A DNA stretch of 46,326 bases, taken from positions 1 to 46,326 of the forward strand of contig JAMASS010000035.1 of NCBI GenBank assembly GCA_024761205.1, written 5' to 3'. A model generated the notes under the pieces. The model ran no database searches, was not told where the DNA came from, and saw only the letters and a program-made list of their open reading frames with translations. Made by a program: the position numbers and the translations under genes. Of the stretch, positions 7,449 through 17,000 are shown in pieces; the stretch's first letter is position 1, and every line of letters starts with the position of its first letter. The stretch is from Limisphaerales bacterium (GTDB lineage: Bacteria > Verrucomicrobiota > Verrucomicrobiia > Limisphaerales > AAA164-E04).

Positions 7449-9808
7449 TGTGATTTGATTGGTAAACTGACTTTTTGAAAGGGATCACTCATCACGATCG
7501 CAGTGACTAGGGTCGAGAAACGGCAGTCATTTTCGGCCAATGCCGCCAAAATCTCATCTGTCGCGCACCTATCATAGTACTCTAAACCGCGCCCTAGTGC
7601 AAACGTCAACATTTTCTCCGTTACAGTGCGAATGAAGGTTTCCTCGGTTTTCAAAATGTCAATCAGCTCATTCGGGCCGTCAAAGCTTCGGCCATCGGGT
7701 AATTCACCGGAGGCGTCGATAGGAAATGGACCATCAAGATCGCGCCAAGCTCCGATTGCGTCGAAGTTCTCAAAGGCGAAACCAATGGGGTCCATCTTGG
7801 CGTGGCACGTCGCGCACTCGGCTTTTGACCGGTGGGTCTCCAATCGTTCGCGGAGAGAGGCAGATTCAGCGGCCTCTTTGCTTTCCTCTAGTTCTTCGAC
7901 ATCGGGAGGGGGGGGAGGGGGCGGTGTGCCCAATATCTGTTCAAGCACCCATTTGCCTCGAATGACCGGGGAGGTGCGAGTCGGATTGGCTGTCAATGCG
8001 AGTGTGCTTGCCTGAGTCAGGATACCGCCACGGACGCTATCGGCATCAAGACTAACGCGTTGGAATTGATCGCTGAATTCGCCTTCCATTTGGTAATGTG
8101 CGGCGAGACGGTCGTTAATGTAGGTGAAATCAGCGTCGAGGAATTCGAGGAGACTTCGATCTTCCCGCATGATGGTGCTGAAGAAAAGTTCGCTTTCCCG
8201 GCGCATTGAGGCGCGGAGTTTTTCATCGAATGTGGGAAACAGATCGGGGTTTGGCATGACGGTTTCGAGATTCCGGAATTGGAGCCACTGGCCGGCAAAG
8301 TTAGTGACCAGGGCATCGGCTTTGGGGTCAAGCAACATCCGTTTGACCTGCGCTTCAATGACTGCTGGCTTCATGAGACTTCCGCTGGCTGCCAACTCGA
8401 ACAGTGTGTCGTCCGGCATGCTGCTCCAAAGGAAATAAGAAAGGCGGGAGGCGAATTCGTAGGCGTTCAAGGAACGGACGGTATTGGTTTCTGTGGTTTC
8501 GCCTAGATCGAGTTCCCAGCGATAGAGAAAACTGGGTGATGCGAGCACCGCTTGCACGACGACCTGAATGGCTTCTTCAAAGCTTGCTTTCTGTTCCAAT
8601 GCGTAATTCACGAGGTCGAGCAATCGCTCCAGTTCGCCCGATGTGACGGGCCTGCGGTAGGCACGAGTGACGAACGCTGAAAGGATGTGTTTAGCAACTT
8701 CCAGCTCTTGTCCTGGCGTTGGAGTCTCGGTGAAGAGTCGCGTGTGTGATTCAGGAAGCACAGGCGGTTCTAGTTCCAAGGGGCCTTCGAGAATGACGTA
8801 GTCGACAAAGAGGTTTCGATCTCCGTTGAGTTCGGTGACCGGATTGTCCTGCTGATTGTAGTTGTTCGTATAACCCAATTCGAGCCGGTGAGAATTCGCC
8901 GGAAGATGAAGGTCTACGGTGTAGACAGCAGGCCTGGTATCAAAAGCATCTACGTCAATAATTTGTGCCTCTTGTCGATTGATGCGAACAGAAAGCCGAG
9001 TTGGGTCAGGTCCTGCTTGTTGTCCGTAGGCCCGAATTTTCAATCGATAGGTGCCCTCGTGTTCAACGCGGAAGAGTTTTGTTGCCGTGCCTTCACGGAA
9101 GAACCCCATTACGTTGTCTTCTCTCCGGACGTGATCCCCGCCGCGAGAGCGGAATTGCTCCACTTCGAACTTCTGTGTCGGGGGCCATTCTGGAATCTCG
9201 GTCAGAATTGCCTCGGAAACGATTTGCTCCGCGGCCGCCAAGTATTTCTCCATCAATATGGGCGAAAGGGATAGGACGTCGCCGATGTTGTCGAATCCGT
9301 AGCCGACTTCATCCAGAGGGAAATCGGCGGCCGGCTGAAAATTGACGCCCATGAGGTCTCGGATGGTGTTGTTGTACTCGGCGCGATTGAGCCGCCGGAG
9401 AGTGACACGCCCTGGCTGGCTGATTTCGTCACAATCGAACTTGGCGAGTTCCTCATTGATGAACTGAACCACTTGAATGCGTTCTTTCTCAGTGGGTTGC
9501 ATCTTTTTTTCGGGGGGCATCTCACGCTCGGTAAGCATGTCGCGGACGGATTCCCACAGGTCCCGTTCTTGGTAAAGTGCGACGTTGTCATTGAAGGCTT
9601 CGAGGTTGAGACCGGCTTTCTGTTTCTCGTTGCCGTGACAGTTAGTGCAGTATTGTTTGAAAAATGGCTTCGCTAGGGTTGCGAAAGTCGCAGGTTCGGG
9701 TGAGGCGAGCGGGACGAATTGTGCCACGGCCAAGACGGTCGCGAGGCTGGTCTTGGTCCGAGCATTCAATCGCATTATGGTGATCAGTCGCATATTGATG
9801 ATCGGCAT
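7445..9808 (-). CDS. Planctomycete-type cytochrome c protein (DUF1587/DUF1592/DUF1588/DUF1585)
   Basis: 787-residue exported protein with this order: signal peptide, a PSCyt1-type haem module with CTNCH (54-58), DUF1587 (about 134-200, RRLNRAEYNNTIRDL), a beta-rich carbohydrate-binding-like stretch (about 210-345), DUF1595 (about 375-435), DUF1592 (about 445-570, FASRLSYFLWSSMPDD), DUF1588 with the typical proline run (629-635) and CATCH (665-669), and DUF1585 to the end. Two CxxCH sites imply covalent haem c. These giant secreted cytochrome-like proteins are linked to polysaccharide use in PVC bacteria by context only. The ATG at 9808 was taken; in-frame ATGs at 9793 and 9775 also leave a signal peptide and cannot be excluded. 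It forms an operon with the DUF1552 gene through a 4-base overlap. Confidence 0.92.
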   Translation of the reverse strand: MPIINMRLITIMRLNARTKTSLATVLAVAQFVPLASPEPATFATLAKPFFKQYCTNCHGNEKQKAGLNLEAFNDNVALYQERDLWESVRDMLTEREMPPEKKMQPTEKERIQVVQFINEELAKFDCDEISQPGRVTLRRLNRAEYNNTIRDLMGVNFQPAADFPLDEVGYGFDNIGDVLSLSPILMEKYLAAAEQIVSEAILTEIPEWPPTQKFEVEQFRSRGGDHVRREDNVMGFFREGTATKLFRVEHEGTYRLKIRAYGQQAGPDPTRLSVRINRQEAQIIDVDAFDTRPAVYTVDLHLPANSHRLELGYTNNYNQQDNPVTELNGDRNLFVDYVILEGPLELEPPVLPESHTRLFTETPTPGQELEVAKHILSAFVTRAYRRPVTSGELERLLDLVNYALEQKASFEEAIQVVVQAVLASPSFLYRWELDLGETTETNTVRSLNAYEFASRLSYFLWSSMPDDTLFELAASGSLMKPAVIEAQVKRMLLDPKADALVTNFAGQWLQFRNLETVMPNPDLFPTFDEKLRASMRRESELFFSTIMREDRSLLEFLDADFTYINDRLAAHYQMEGEFSDQFQRVSLDADSVRGGILTQASTLALTANPTRTSPVIRGKWVLEQILGTPPPPPPPDVEELEESKEAAESASLRERLETHRSKAECATCHAKMDPIGFAFENFDAIGAWRDLDGPFPIDASGELPDGRSFDGPNELIDILKTEETFIRTVTEKMLTFALGRGLEYYDRCATDEILAALAENDCRFSTLVTAIVMSDPFQKVSLPIKSQ

Positions 9809-10242
9809 GTCCTGATGTTAGAGACTCGCTGATTTATTCAACGTTACTCAATTACTTAAATTAATGGGCATGCGTATAATTTTTGCCTCTCTCCGGGGGA
9901 TTTGCAAGACTTGGAATGGAGGGCAACAGGGCTTCCGCAGTCCAGGAAATCACCGGTTGCGAGCGTTGGTTGAGCGGTAGGCAGAACGGGGACAGGCGGA
10001 TAGTTTGTGGAGCGGGAATCGTTAGCCGATCCCTATTCTGTTCAGCGTCTAGTTTTGTGTTGGAGACTTCGGCAGGATGACCAGAGTCCACATGATTTTT
10101 CCATCCTGATGAGTCATATGGGGCCTGTCAGAATTGATTCACTGATAATTTGATTGAATTTGATGGTGCCTTTTCGAATGAAAGATTTTTGGTTGCTCTT
10201 GGGGTGAACCGTGGTATTTAGTTTGTAATCGGTGTAGATTTT
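9809..10242. promoter_or_regulatory. Divergent promoter region between DUF1592 operon and metal-efflux operon
   Basis: The gap is about 430 bases and the genes on both sides point outward, so two promoters must lie here. The part next to the efflux operon (10080-10240) is AT-richer than its surroundings, with repeated GATT/AATT stretches around 10130-10165, as expected of a promoter. I could not identify a metal-regulator operator such as a MerR-type or CsoR-type palindrome. Short open frames here have no family features. Confidence 0.4.
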
Positions 10243-10248
10243 TTGCGA

Positions 10249-10596
10249 ATGGTTCGAGTCATCACGTCATTGATCATTATGGTGATGCTCTCTGTTTCGC
10301 AGGGAGCGTCGGCTTTTGCGTCGCTTCCGGTTGAACAGGGAGGGGGCGCAGCGTGTTGTGATTGCACCTGTGAGAGAAGCGATTGCTGCGTCGAGGGTTC
10401 TGACTCTGCGGAATCACCGATTCCCGCACTGCCTTTTGCTCGGGTCCATGTTGGCTTTGAGTTCAATGTTTGTTGGCAAGCGTGGTTGGTATCCATGGAG
10501 CCGAGTTCGGAGCCGTTGGGGAGCCCCGTCGCGTTTGTTGAGGCTGCGAGTGTTCGTGTGCCCATCTATCAGTTTCATTGTTCCTACCTGATCTGA
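10249..10596 (+). CDS. Small Cys-rich exported protein, unknown
   Basis: 115-residue protein with a clear signal peptide (about residues 1-24, ending ASAFA) followed by a cysteine cluster of the form CCDCTCERSDCC near residues 36-47, then a non-repetitive tail with one further Cys and a WQAW motif. The ATG at 10249 is taken; a TTG six bases upstream would add only two residues. It is the first gene of the metal-efflux locus, 120 bases before the TolC-type gene. Seven Cys in a dozen residues suggests a periplasmic soft-metal binder, by analogy with chaperones and sponge proteins of efflux systems, but I know no named family. It could instead be disulphide-stabilised. Confidence 0.6.
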   Translation: MVRVITSLIIMVMLSVSQGASAFASLPVEQGGGAACCDCTCERSDCCVEGSDSAESPIPALPFARVHVGFEFNVCWQAWLVSMEPSSEPLGSPVAFVEAASVRVPIYQFHCSYLI

Positions 10597-10622
10597 TTCT
10601 CAGTCCCGACAGATGAAAAGTG

Positions 10623-10643
10623 TACACCGGTGTTTCCGGTGTA
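10623..10643 (+). promoter_or_regulatory. Perfect inverted repeat before cusC-type gene
   Basis: TACACCGG (10623-10630) and CCGGTGTA (10636-10643) are exact inverted copies around a 5-base loop. No T-run follows, so it is a weak candidate for a terminator. It could be an operator or an RNA hairpin separating expression of the Cys-rich protein from the efflux genes downstream. Confidence 0.4.
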
Positions 10644-10716
10644 TTGCTAACCTCGGGAATGAAATCTCTAGGATTTCGGTTGCGGTCGGCCATTCCGACT
10701 GCTGAAAGAGAATTAG

Positions 10717-12114
10717 ATGAACGTATCACTGCAGTGGAATCGAATCGCGGGTGAATTTTTTTCATTGCTGGCTATTGCGCTTGCGGGTTGCGCTTCGTCT
10801 CCGGGGCCGAAGCCACAGAATACGTCGGTGCAGAGGCTGGTTCATGAGTTGGAAGGCGAGGAAGCGGTGCCGGGCGGCGCGACGTCCGAAGCGCCATTCG
10901 CCGGATTGAGCTTGTCTGACTATCTGGCGGAGGCAGCGTTGAACAATCCCGGTCTGGAGGCCGCGTTCAATCGCTGGAAGGCTGCCTTGGAGCGAATTCC
11001 TCAGGCGATGGCGTTGCCCGATCCCCGACTCACCTACGGTTATTTTATTCAACATGTCGAGACTCGTGTGGGGCCGCAGAATCATAGGGTGGGACTGTCT
11101 CAAACACTTCCGTGGTTTGGAAAACTGCGTCTTGCCGGGGACAGGGCATATGCGGCTGCGGCCGCTGCGCATGCGGAGTATGAGGCCGCGAAACGAAAAC
11201 TCTTTTTCAATGTTAAAGATGTCTACTTCGAGCTCTATTATTTGAGCCAGGCCATTTCGATTACCAAGGAGAACATCGAGTTGACGAAGCAGTTGGAGAA
11301 GGTGGCGCAGGCGAAGTTCCGATCAGGGAGTGATGGGACCGGCGTCATCAGGGTTCAAGTCGAACTGGGTAAACTCGAAGACAGATTGCTTGGGTTAGAA
11401 GATCTTAGAAAGCCGCTGGCGGCTAAGTTCAATGCGACTTTGAATCGTTCACCTGAGGCCGAGTTGCCGTGGCCGACCGTTTTTGAGTTGAGCGGAGACC
11501 GGGGCGCTCCGGATGAGTTAGCAGCGGTCCTCCGATCTGAGAATCCGGAATTGAAGGCGTTGTCAGCAAAGGTTTCCCTGGAAGCTAAAGGGATTGAGCT
11601 GGCGAAGAAAGCCGTTTGGCCGGATGTGTCGCTGGGAGTGGAGTATGTGGATACGGGGAGCTCTCGATTTCCGGGAGTGGACGGCAGCGGAAGGGATCCC
11701 TTGATGGTGTCGGGTTCGATCAATATTCCACTTTGGTGGGGCAAGTATCGCGCCGGGGTCAGGGAGGCCGAGGCACGACGCAATATCGCGGTCAGATTGA
11801 AAGAGGATCGTGAGAATCTACTAATCGCTGACTTGAAGCTGGTTCTCTACGAGTTTCGCGATGCGGAGCGGAAGATCAGTTTGTTTAGGGATGTCTTGGA
11901 ACCTCTCGCGGAAAACTCTCTGGAGGTTGCCGAACAGACTTATGTGGCGGGGCGATCCGATTTTTTACAACTAGTCGATGCGCAGCAATTGTTGCTCGAC
12001 ATTCAACTATCCTATCAACGGGCAATTGCCGACCGGGAACAGCGGTTGGCGAAGATTGATATGCTCGCGGGAAGCGACCTTTGGAAGATTGGGTCGCTCA
12101 AACTAGCCAAATAA
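10717..12114 (+). CDS. TolC/CusC-type outer-membrane efflux lipoprotein
   Basis: 465-residue outer-membrane channel of the RND tripartite efflux type. The N-terminus has a lipoprotein signal with lipobox LAGC (Cys about 25), giving lipid anchoring to the outer membrane as in CusC. Two OEP repeats follow, with long helical segments rich in Ala, Glu and Leu (for example ALNNPGLEAAFNRWKAALE and SLEVAEQTYVAGRSDFLQLV). The second motif is a typical OEP sequence before the C-terminal helix. It should form a trimeric channel receiving metal from the pump encoded downstream. The stop is followed after 9 bases by the adaptor gene, a clear operon. A purine-rich AAGAGA lies before the ATG. Confidence 0.9.
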   Translation: MNVSLQWNRIAGEFFSLLAIALAGCASSPGPKPQNTSVQRLVHELEGEEAVPGGATSEAPFAGLSLSDYLAEAALNNPGLEAAFNRWKAALERIPQAMALPDPRLTYGYFIQHVETRVGPQNHRVGLSQTLPWFGKLRLAGDRAYAAAAAAHAEYEAAKRKLFFNVKDVYFELYYLSQAISITKENIELTKQLEKVAQAKFRSGSDGTGVIRVQVELGKLEDRLLGLEDLRKPLAAKFNATLNRSPEAELPWPTVFELSGDRGAPDELAAVLRSENPELKALSAKVSLEAKGIELAKKAVWPDVSLGVEYVDTGSSRFPGVDGSGRDPLMVSGSINIPLWWGKYRAGVREAEARRNIAVRLKEDRENLLIADLKLVLYEFRDAERKISLFRDVLEPLAENSLEVAEQTYVAGRSDFLQLVDAQQLLLDIQLSYQRAIADREQRLAKIDMLAGSDLWKIGSLKLAK

Positions 12115-12123
12115 TTGCTAACG

Positions 12124-14088
12124 ATGAAGGCACAACCTATTTTTTTGATGGCGGCGATAGTGGCCGCGTTTGTCGGTGGCATCGCCGTCCGAGGGCTTTT
12201 CACTATGAGCTCAGATGACCGTCAGGAGTCAAAGACTGCTGGGGGGGCTTCACCTGAAGCCGCCGTGTATACTTGTTCAATGCATCCGCAGATTAGGCAA
12301 CCGCAAAAAGGGAAATGCCCAATCTGTGCGATGGATCTCGTTCTGGTCGAAGTCGGGGGCGGCGCTGAGGGAGGCGGGCGCGAGCTGAAGATGTCTCCGC
12401 GGGCGCGTAAATTGGCCGAGGTCGAGTCCGCTGTCGTTGAGAGGAAATTCGTTACCGCGGAAATTCGGATGGTGGGAAAGGTGACGTATGATGAGTCCCG
12501 GATATCGTACATCACTTCCTGGGTTCCGGGGCGGCTTGATCGGCTGTATGTGGACTACACCGGCGTTCCTGTCGAAAAGGGTGATCATCTGGTTTATATG
12601 TATAGCCCTGAATTGCTTCAGGCTCAGGAGGAATTGATCAGCGCCTTAGCGACATCCACCGACTTGCGCGAAAGCCGAAGCGACTACTTGAAAGGGAGGG
12701 TGGGAGTCAGTGTGGAGTCGGCCCGTGAGAAATTGCGGCTTTGGGGACTGAGTGATTCACAGATCGAGGAGATTGAGCGGTGCGGGACACCGAATGAGCG
12801 GGTCACCATCAATTCGCCTATTTCCGGCGTGGTCGTCCACAAGAACGCGATCGAGGGAATGTATGTACAGACGGGCACACATATCTATACGATTGCGGAT
12901 TTGTCAGAATTATGGGTGAAATTGGATGCTTACGAATCTGATTTGGCCTGGTTGCACTATGGGCAGGAAGTGGAATTCCGGACGGAGGCGTATCCGGGTG
13001 AAGTTTTCCGGGGGCAGATCGCGCTCATTGATCCGATCCTCAATCCCAAGACACGGACGGTGAAGATTCGAGTGAACCTTCCCAACCCGGGCGGGCGGCT
13101 CAAGCCAGATATGTTTGTCCGGGCGGTTGTAAAATCCAGAACCGCCGAGGGAGGCCAGGTGGTGGATGCGGACCTAGCGGGAAAGTGGATCAGTCCGATG
13201 CATCCAGAGATCATCAAGGATGCACCGGGAGAGTGTGACATTTGTGGGATGGCCTTGGTGAGTGCTGAGTCACTGGGTTATGTGGCTACTGAGGAGGGGA
13301 GCGCGCCCTTGGCGATTCCGGCGTCCGCTCCCTTGATTACTGGGAAGCGGGCCGTTGTCTACGTGGATAAAGGGGAGGGGCGATATGAGGGGCGCGAGAT
13401 CGAGCTGGGTCCGAGGGCGGGAGATTATTATTTGGTAGAGTCGGGTTTAGAGGAAGGTGAGCGGGTAGTGGTCAAGGGCAATTTCAAGATTGATAGCGCC
13501 ATTCAGATTCTCGCCAAACCCAGCATGATGAATCCTGAGGGGGATAGAGGATCCGGCGCTTATGGTGGGGAGCACATCACGAAATCCTATTCGGTTCCAG
13601 AGGTCTTCAAGCGGCAGTTGAATGGCGTCGTTCGAGCTTATGTGAATGTTAAGGATAGATTGAGTCATGATCGGTTTGCTGAATGTCAGGAGCTGATTCC
13701 TTCGCTCAGAGGCGCATTGGAGTCGGTGGATATAAGCTTGGTGTCGGGAGAAGCGCACCACGTTTGGATGACCGAACGGAGCCAATTGATGCAGGGAATG
13801 GATGCCGTGGCCGGTGCAGATCAATTGGCTGGCGCTCGGAAAGGGTTTGATTTGGTTTCGAATGCTTTGATCGATGTGGTGAGGCAGTTTGGAGCCAGCG
13901 GGGATCAACCGGTTTTGCTCTATCATTGTCCGATGGCATTTGGTGGGCGGGGGGCGAGTTGGCTTCAGAACACCGAGGGTACGGAGAACCCTTACTATGG
14001 GAGCCAGATGTTCCAATGCGGGAGACTGAAGGAGATGTTGGTGCCGGGATCGCAAGCCGGTGGACATGAGGGTCAGGCACATGAGTGA
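12124..14088 (+). CDS. CusB/HlyD-type heavy-metal efflux adaptor with two metal-binding modules and DUF3347 tail
   Basis: Periplasmic membrane-fusion adaptor, 654 residues, linking the RND pump to the outer-membrane channel. One N-terminal membrane helix (about 5-27) is followed by a heavy-metal-binding domain (about 48-75: YTCSMHPQI ... CPICAMDLV), the barrel-sandwich and beta-barrel parts of CusB (about 105-345), a second heavy-metal-binding domain (about 354-379: WISPMHPEI ... CDICGMALV), the membrane-proximal part, and a DUF3347-type domain (about 495-640) ending in YHCPMA ... WLQ ... MFQCG. E. coli CusB is about 407 residues, so this is extended at the C-terminus. The ATG at 12124 is preferred to a TTG nine bases earlier. 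It overlaps the pump gene by 8 bases (ATGAGTGA). Confidence 0.9.
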   Translation: MKAQPIFLMAAIVAAFVGGIAVRGLFTMSSDDRQESKTAGGASPEAAVYTCSMHPQIRQPQKGKCPICAMDLVLVEVGGGAEGGGRELKMSPRARKLAEVESAVVERKFVTAEIRMVGKVTYDESRISYITSWVPGRLDRLYVDYTGVPVEKGDHLVYMYSPELLQAQEELISALATSTDLRESRSDYLKGRVGVSVESAREKLRLWGLSDSQIEEIERCGTPNERVTINSPISGVVVHKNAIEGMYVQTGTHIYTIADLSELWVKLDAYESDLAWLHYGQEVEFRTEAYPGEVFRGQIALIDPILNPKTRTVKIRVNLPNPGGRLKPDMFVRAVVKSRTAEGGQVVDADLAGKWISPMHPEIIKDAPGECDICGMALVSAESLGYVATEEGSAPLAIPASAPLITGKRAVVYVDKGEGRYEGREIELGPRAGDYYLVESGLEEGERVVVKGNFKIDSAIQILAKPSMMNPEGDRGSGAYGGEHITKSYSVPEVFKRQLNGVVRAYVNVKDRLSHDRFAECQELIPSLRGALESVDISLVSGEAHHVWMTERSQLMQGMDAVAGADQLAGARKGFDLVSNALIDVVRQFGASGDQPVLLYHCPMAFGGRGASWLQNTEGTENPYYGSQMFQCGRLKEMLVPGSQAGGHEGQAHE

Positions 14089-17000
14089 GTCGCCGGAACC
14101 TTCCGGGCTCCTCGGGCGATTGATTGAGTTTTGTTTGCGGAACCAGTTGATCGTTTTGCTGGGGGTTTTGTTCTTTCTGGTTTGGGGGTTTCTTGTCGCG
14201 CCCTTCAATTGGGCTGTTGGCGGGTTGCCGCGTGATCCAGTGCCAGTGGATGCGATCCCGGATATTGGCGAGAACCAACAAATCGTTTTTACCGAATGGG
14301 CGGGGCGTTCGCCGCAGGATGTGGAGGATCAGATTTCGTATCCGCTGACGGTATCTCTGTTTGGGGTGCCGGGGGTGAAAAACGTCCGCAGTTATTCGAT
14401 GTTCGGATTCTCGACGATCTATGTGATCTTTAAAGATGACATAGACTTTTATTGGTCTCGATCTCGTATCCTTGAAAAATTGAACAGCCTGCCGGCCGGC
14501 ACCTTGCCGCAGGGGGTGCAACCGGCATTGGGGCCGGATGCGACGGCGCTCGGTCAGGTCTTTTGGTATACGTTGGAAGGGCAAGATGCCGAGGGGAATC
14601 CAACGGGCGGTTGGGATCCGGACGAGTTGCGGAGCATTCAGGATTGGTATGTGCGCTATGGGTTATTGGCCGCCGACGGTGTGAGTGAGGTGGCGTCGGT
14701 GGGCGGCTTTGTCCGGGAGTATCAGATCGATGTGGATCCGGACGCGATGCGAGCGTTTGGGGTTTCGCTGGAGGAGGTTTTTAAAGCAGTACGGATGGCC
14801 AACGTGGATGTCGGAGCCCGTACGATTGAGGTGAATCATGTCGAGTATGTGATACGGGGTCTGGGCTTTATCAAGAATCTGGAGGATATCGAAAGCAGCG
14901 TTATTAAGGTTCACGATAATGTGCCGGTGTATGTCAAGAGCGTCGCGAAGGTAAACTGCGGTCCGGCACTGCGCCGGGGCGCTCTGGACAAGGAGGGGGC
15001 GGAGGCGGTTGGCGGCGTGGTGGTAGTTCGATATGGAGATAATCCATTGGCGACGATCAACCAGGTGAAGGCAAAGATCGAGGAGATTGCGCCGGGACTA
15101 CCCAAGAAGACCTTGGCGGACGGGACGGTCAGTCAAGTTGTGATTGTTCCTTTCTACGATCGGACGGAGTTGATTAACGAAACGTTGCAAACCCTAAATT
15201 CAGCGCTGGCCGAGGAGATTTTAGTGGCCGTGATGGTAGTGTTGATCATGGTCATGCATTTGCGGAGTTCGCTGTTGATTTCTGGTGTTTTGCCCTTAGC
15301 GGTTTTGATGTGCTTCAGCGCGATGAAGGTCTTCGGCGTGGATGCCAACATCGTGGCCTTGTCTGGAATTGCGATTGCGATCGGCACGATGGTGGATATG
15401 GGCATTGTGATCTGCGAGAACATCCTCAAGCATTTTGACGAAGCGTCTCCTGATGAAGATTCCTTGCGGATCGTGTTGCGTGCTTCGAAGGAGGTGGGCA
15501 GCGCAGTCTTAACCGCCGTGGCCACAACCGTCGTCAGTTTTCTGCCGGTGTTCACGATGGAGGCGGCGGAGGGTAAGTTGTTCACGCCCTTGGCGTGGAC
15601 CAAGACATTTGCTTTGGTGGCTTCGGTCTTGGTGGCTCTCACTGTGATTCCGACTTTCGCCCAGATTCTGTTTGTGGGGCGGATCAAGGGTAAGATGTTG
15701 CGGAGGGTTGCTTTCGGATCCCTTGCCGCAATGGGCTTGGTGGTCATTTTGGTCTGGGGTGTTCGGCAACTCAGCGGCGAGGCCCCGTTGTTGTTGGGAT
15801 GGATCTTGGGGGTGATTCTGCTCGCCACCGGTTCCTATCATTTTGCCGAGGAGAGGCTTCCCGCCCGGATTCGCCGTTGGGTGCCTCGTGTAACCAACGC
15901 CCTCGCCGCAGTTATTGTCGGCATCCTGCTCGCGTGGCATTGGCTGCCTCTGGGGCCTGAGAAGGGATTCCTTTTGAATCTCTTCTTTGTCGGGCTTCTC
16001 ATTGGAGGCCTGCTCGCGCTCATTCATTGTTTTCGGTATGCTTACGGAAGTATCTTGACGTTGTGCTTGCAGTATCGGTTGACATTTCTGACGGTGCCCA
16101 CAGCTCTAGTTTTCCTAGGGGCCGTCGTATGGTTAGGATTTGAATCGTTCTTCGGCTGGTTACCGTCACCGGTGAGGAAGCTTCCTCTGGTTGCGGCGGT
16201 CGCTGAGGCGTTTCCGGGATTGGGAAAGGAGTTCATGCCGATGCTGGATGAAGGCTCCTATCTCTACATGCCCACGACTATGCCCCATGCATCGATCGGC
16301 GAATCTATGGATTCGATGCGCAAGCAGAACCTTTTGATCCGTCAGATTCCCGAAGTGGAGACGGTGGTTGGCAAACTCGGGCGGGCCGAGACGCCGCTGG
16401 ATCCTGCGCCTGTTTCGATGGTCGAAACAGTGATTAATTATCGGCCGCAGTTTTTAGGCGACGAGGAGGGAGGGCGATTGACCTTTGCTTATGAAGACAG
16501 CAAAGTGGATTTTTTTCGAGATGTCGAAGGCGATCCTGTCTTGGCCCCTGATGGCGAGCCTTATTGGGTTCAGGGGCGGTTTCAGCGAGATCAACTGGGG
16601 GCTTTGATTCCGGATCGGGAGGGGATGCCGTTTCGTCTTTGGCGGCCCGCACTGGATCCGGCACTGAATGAAGGTCGGCCCCCTTGGCCTGGAATCAATC
16701 AGGCGGAGGATATCTGGGATGCGATTGTCGAAGCGGCCAGGGTGCCGGGTTCGACCTCAGCGCCAAAGCTTCAGCCGATCGCGGCACGGTTGGTGATGTT
16801 GCAGAGCGGGATGCGGGCGCCGATGGGGATCAAGGTCAAGGGGCCGAATTTGGATATTATCGAACGAGTGGGGTTGCAGATGGAAAGATTTTTGAAGGAG
16901 GTCCCTTCTGTGGAGCCCTCAGCGGTGATTGCGGATCGTATTGTGGGAAAACCGTATTTGGAGATCGAGATCGATCGTGAGGCAATCGCTCGACATGGCA

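Noticed and set aside
13447-14584. Long - strand frames of 253 and 292 codons
   Set aside because: They are antisense to the adaptor and pump genes and have no recognisable features.
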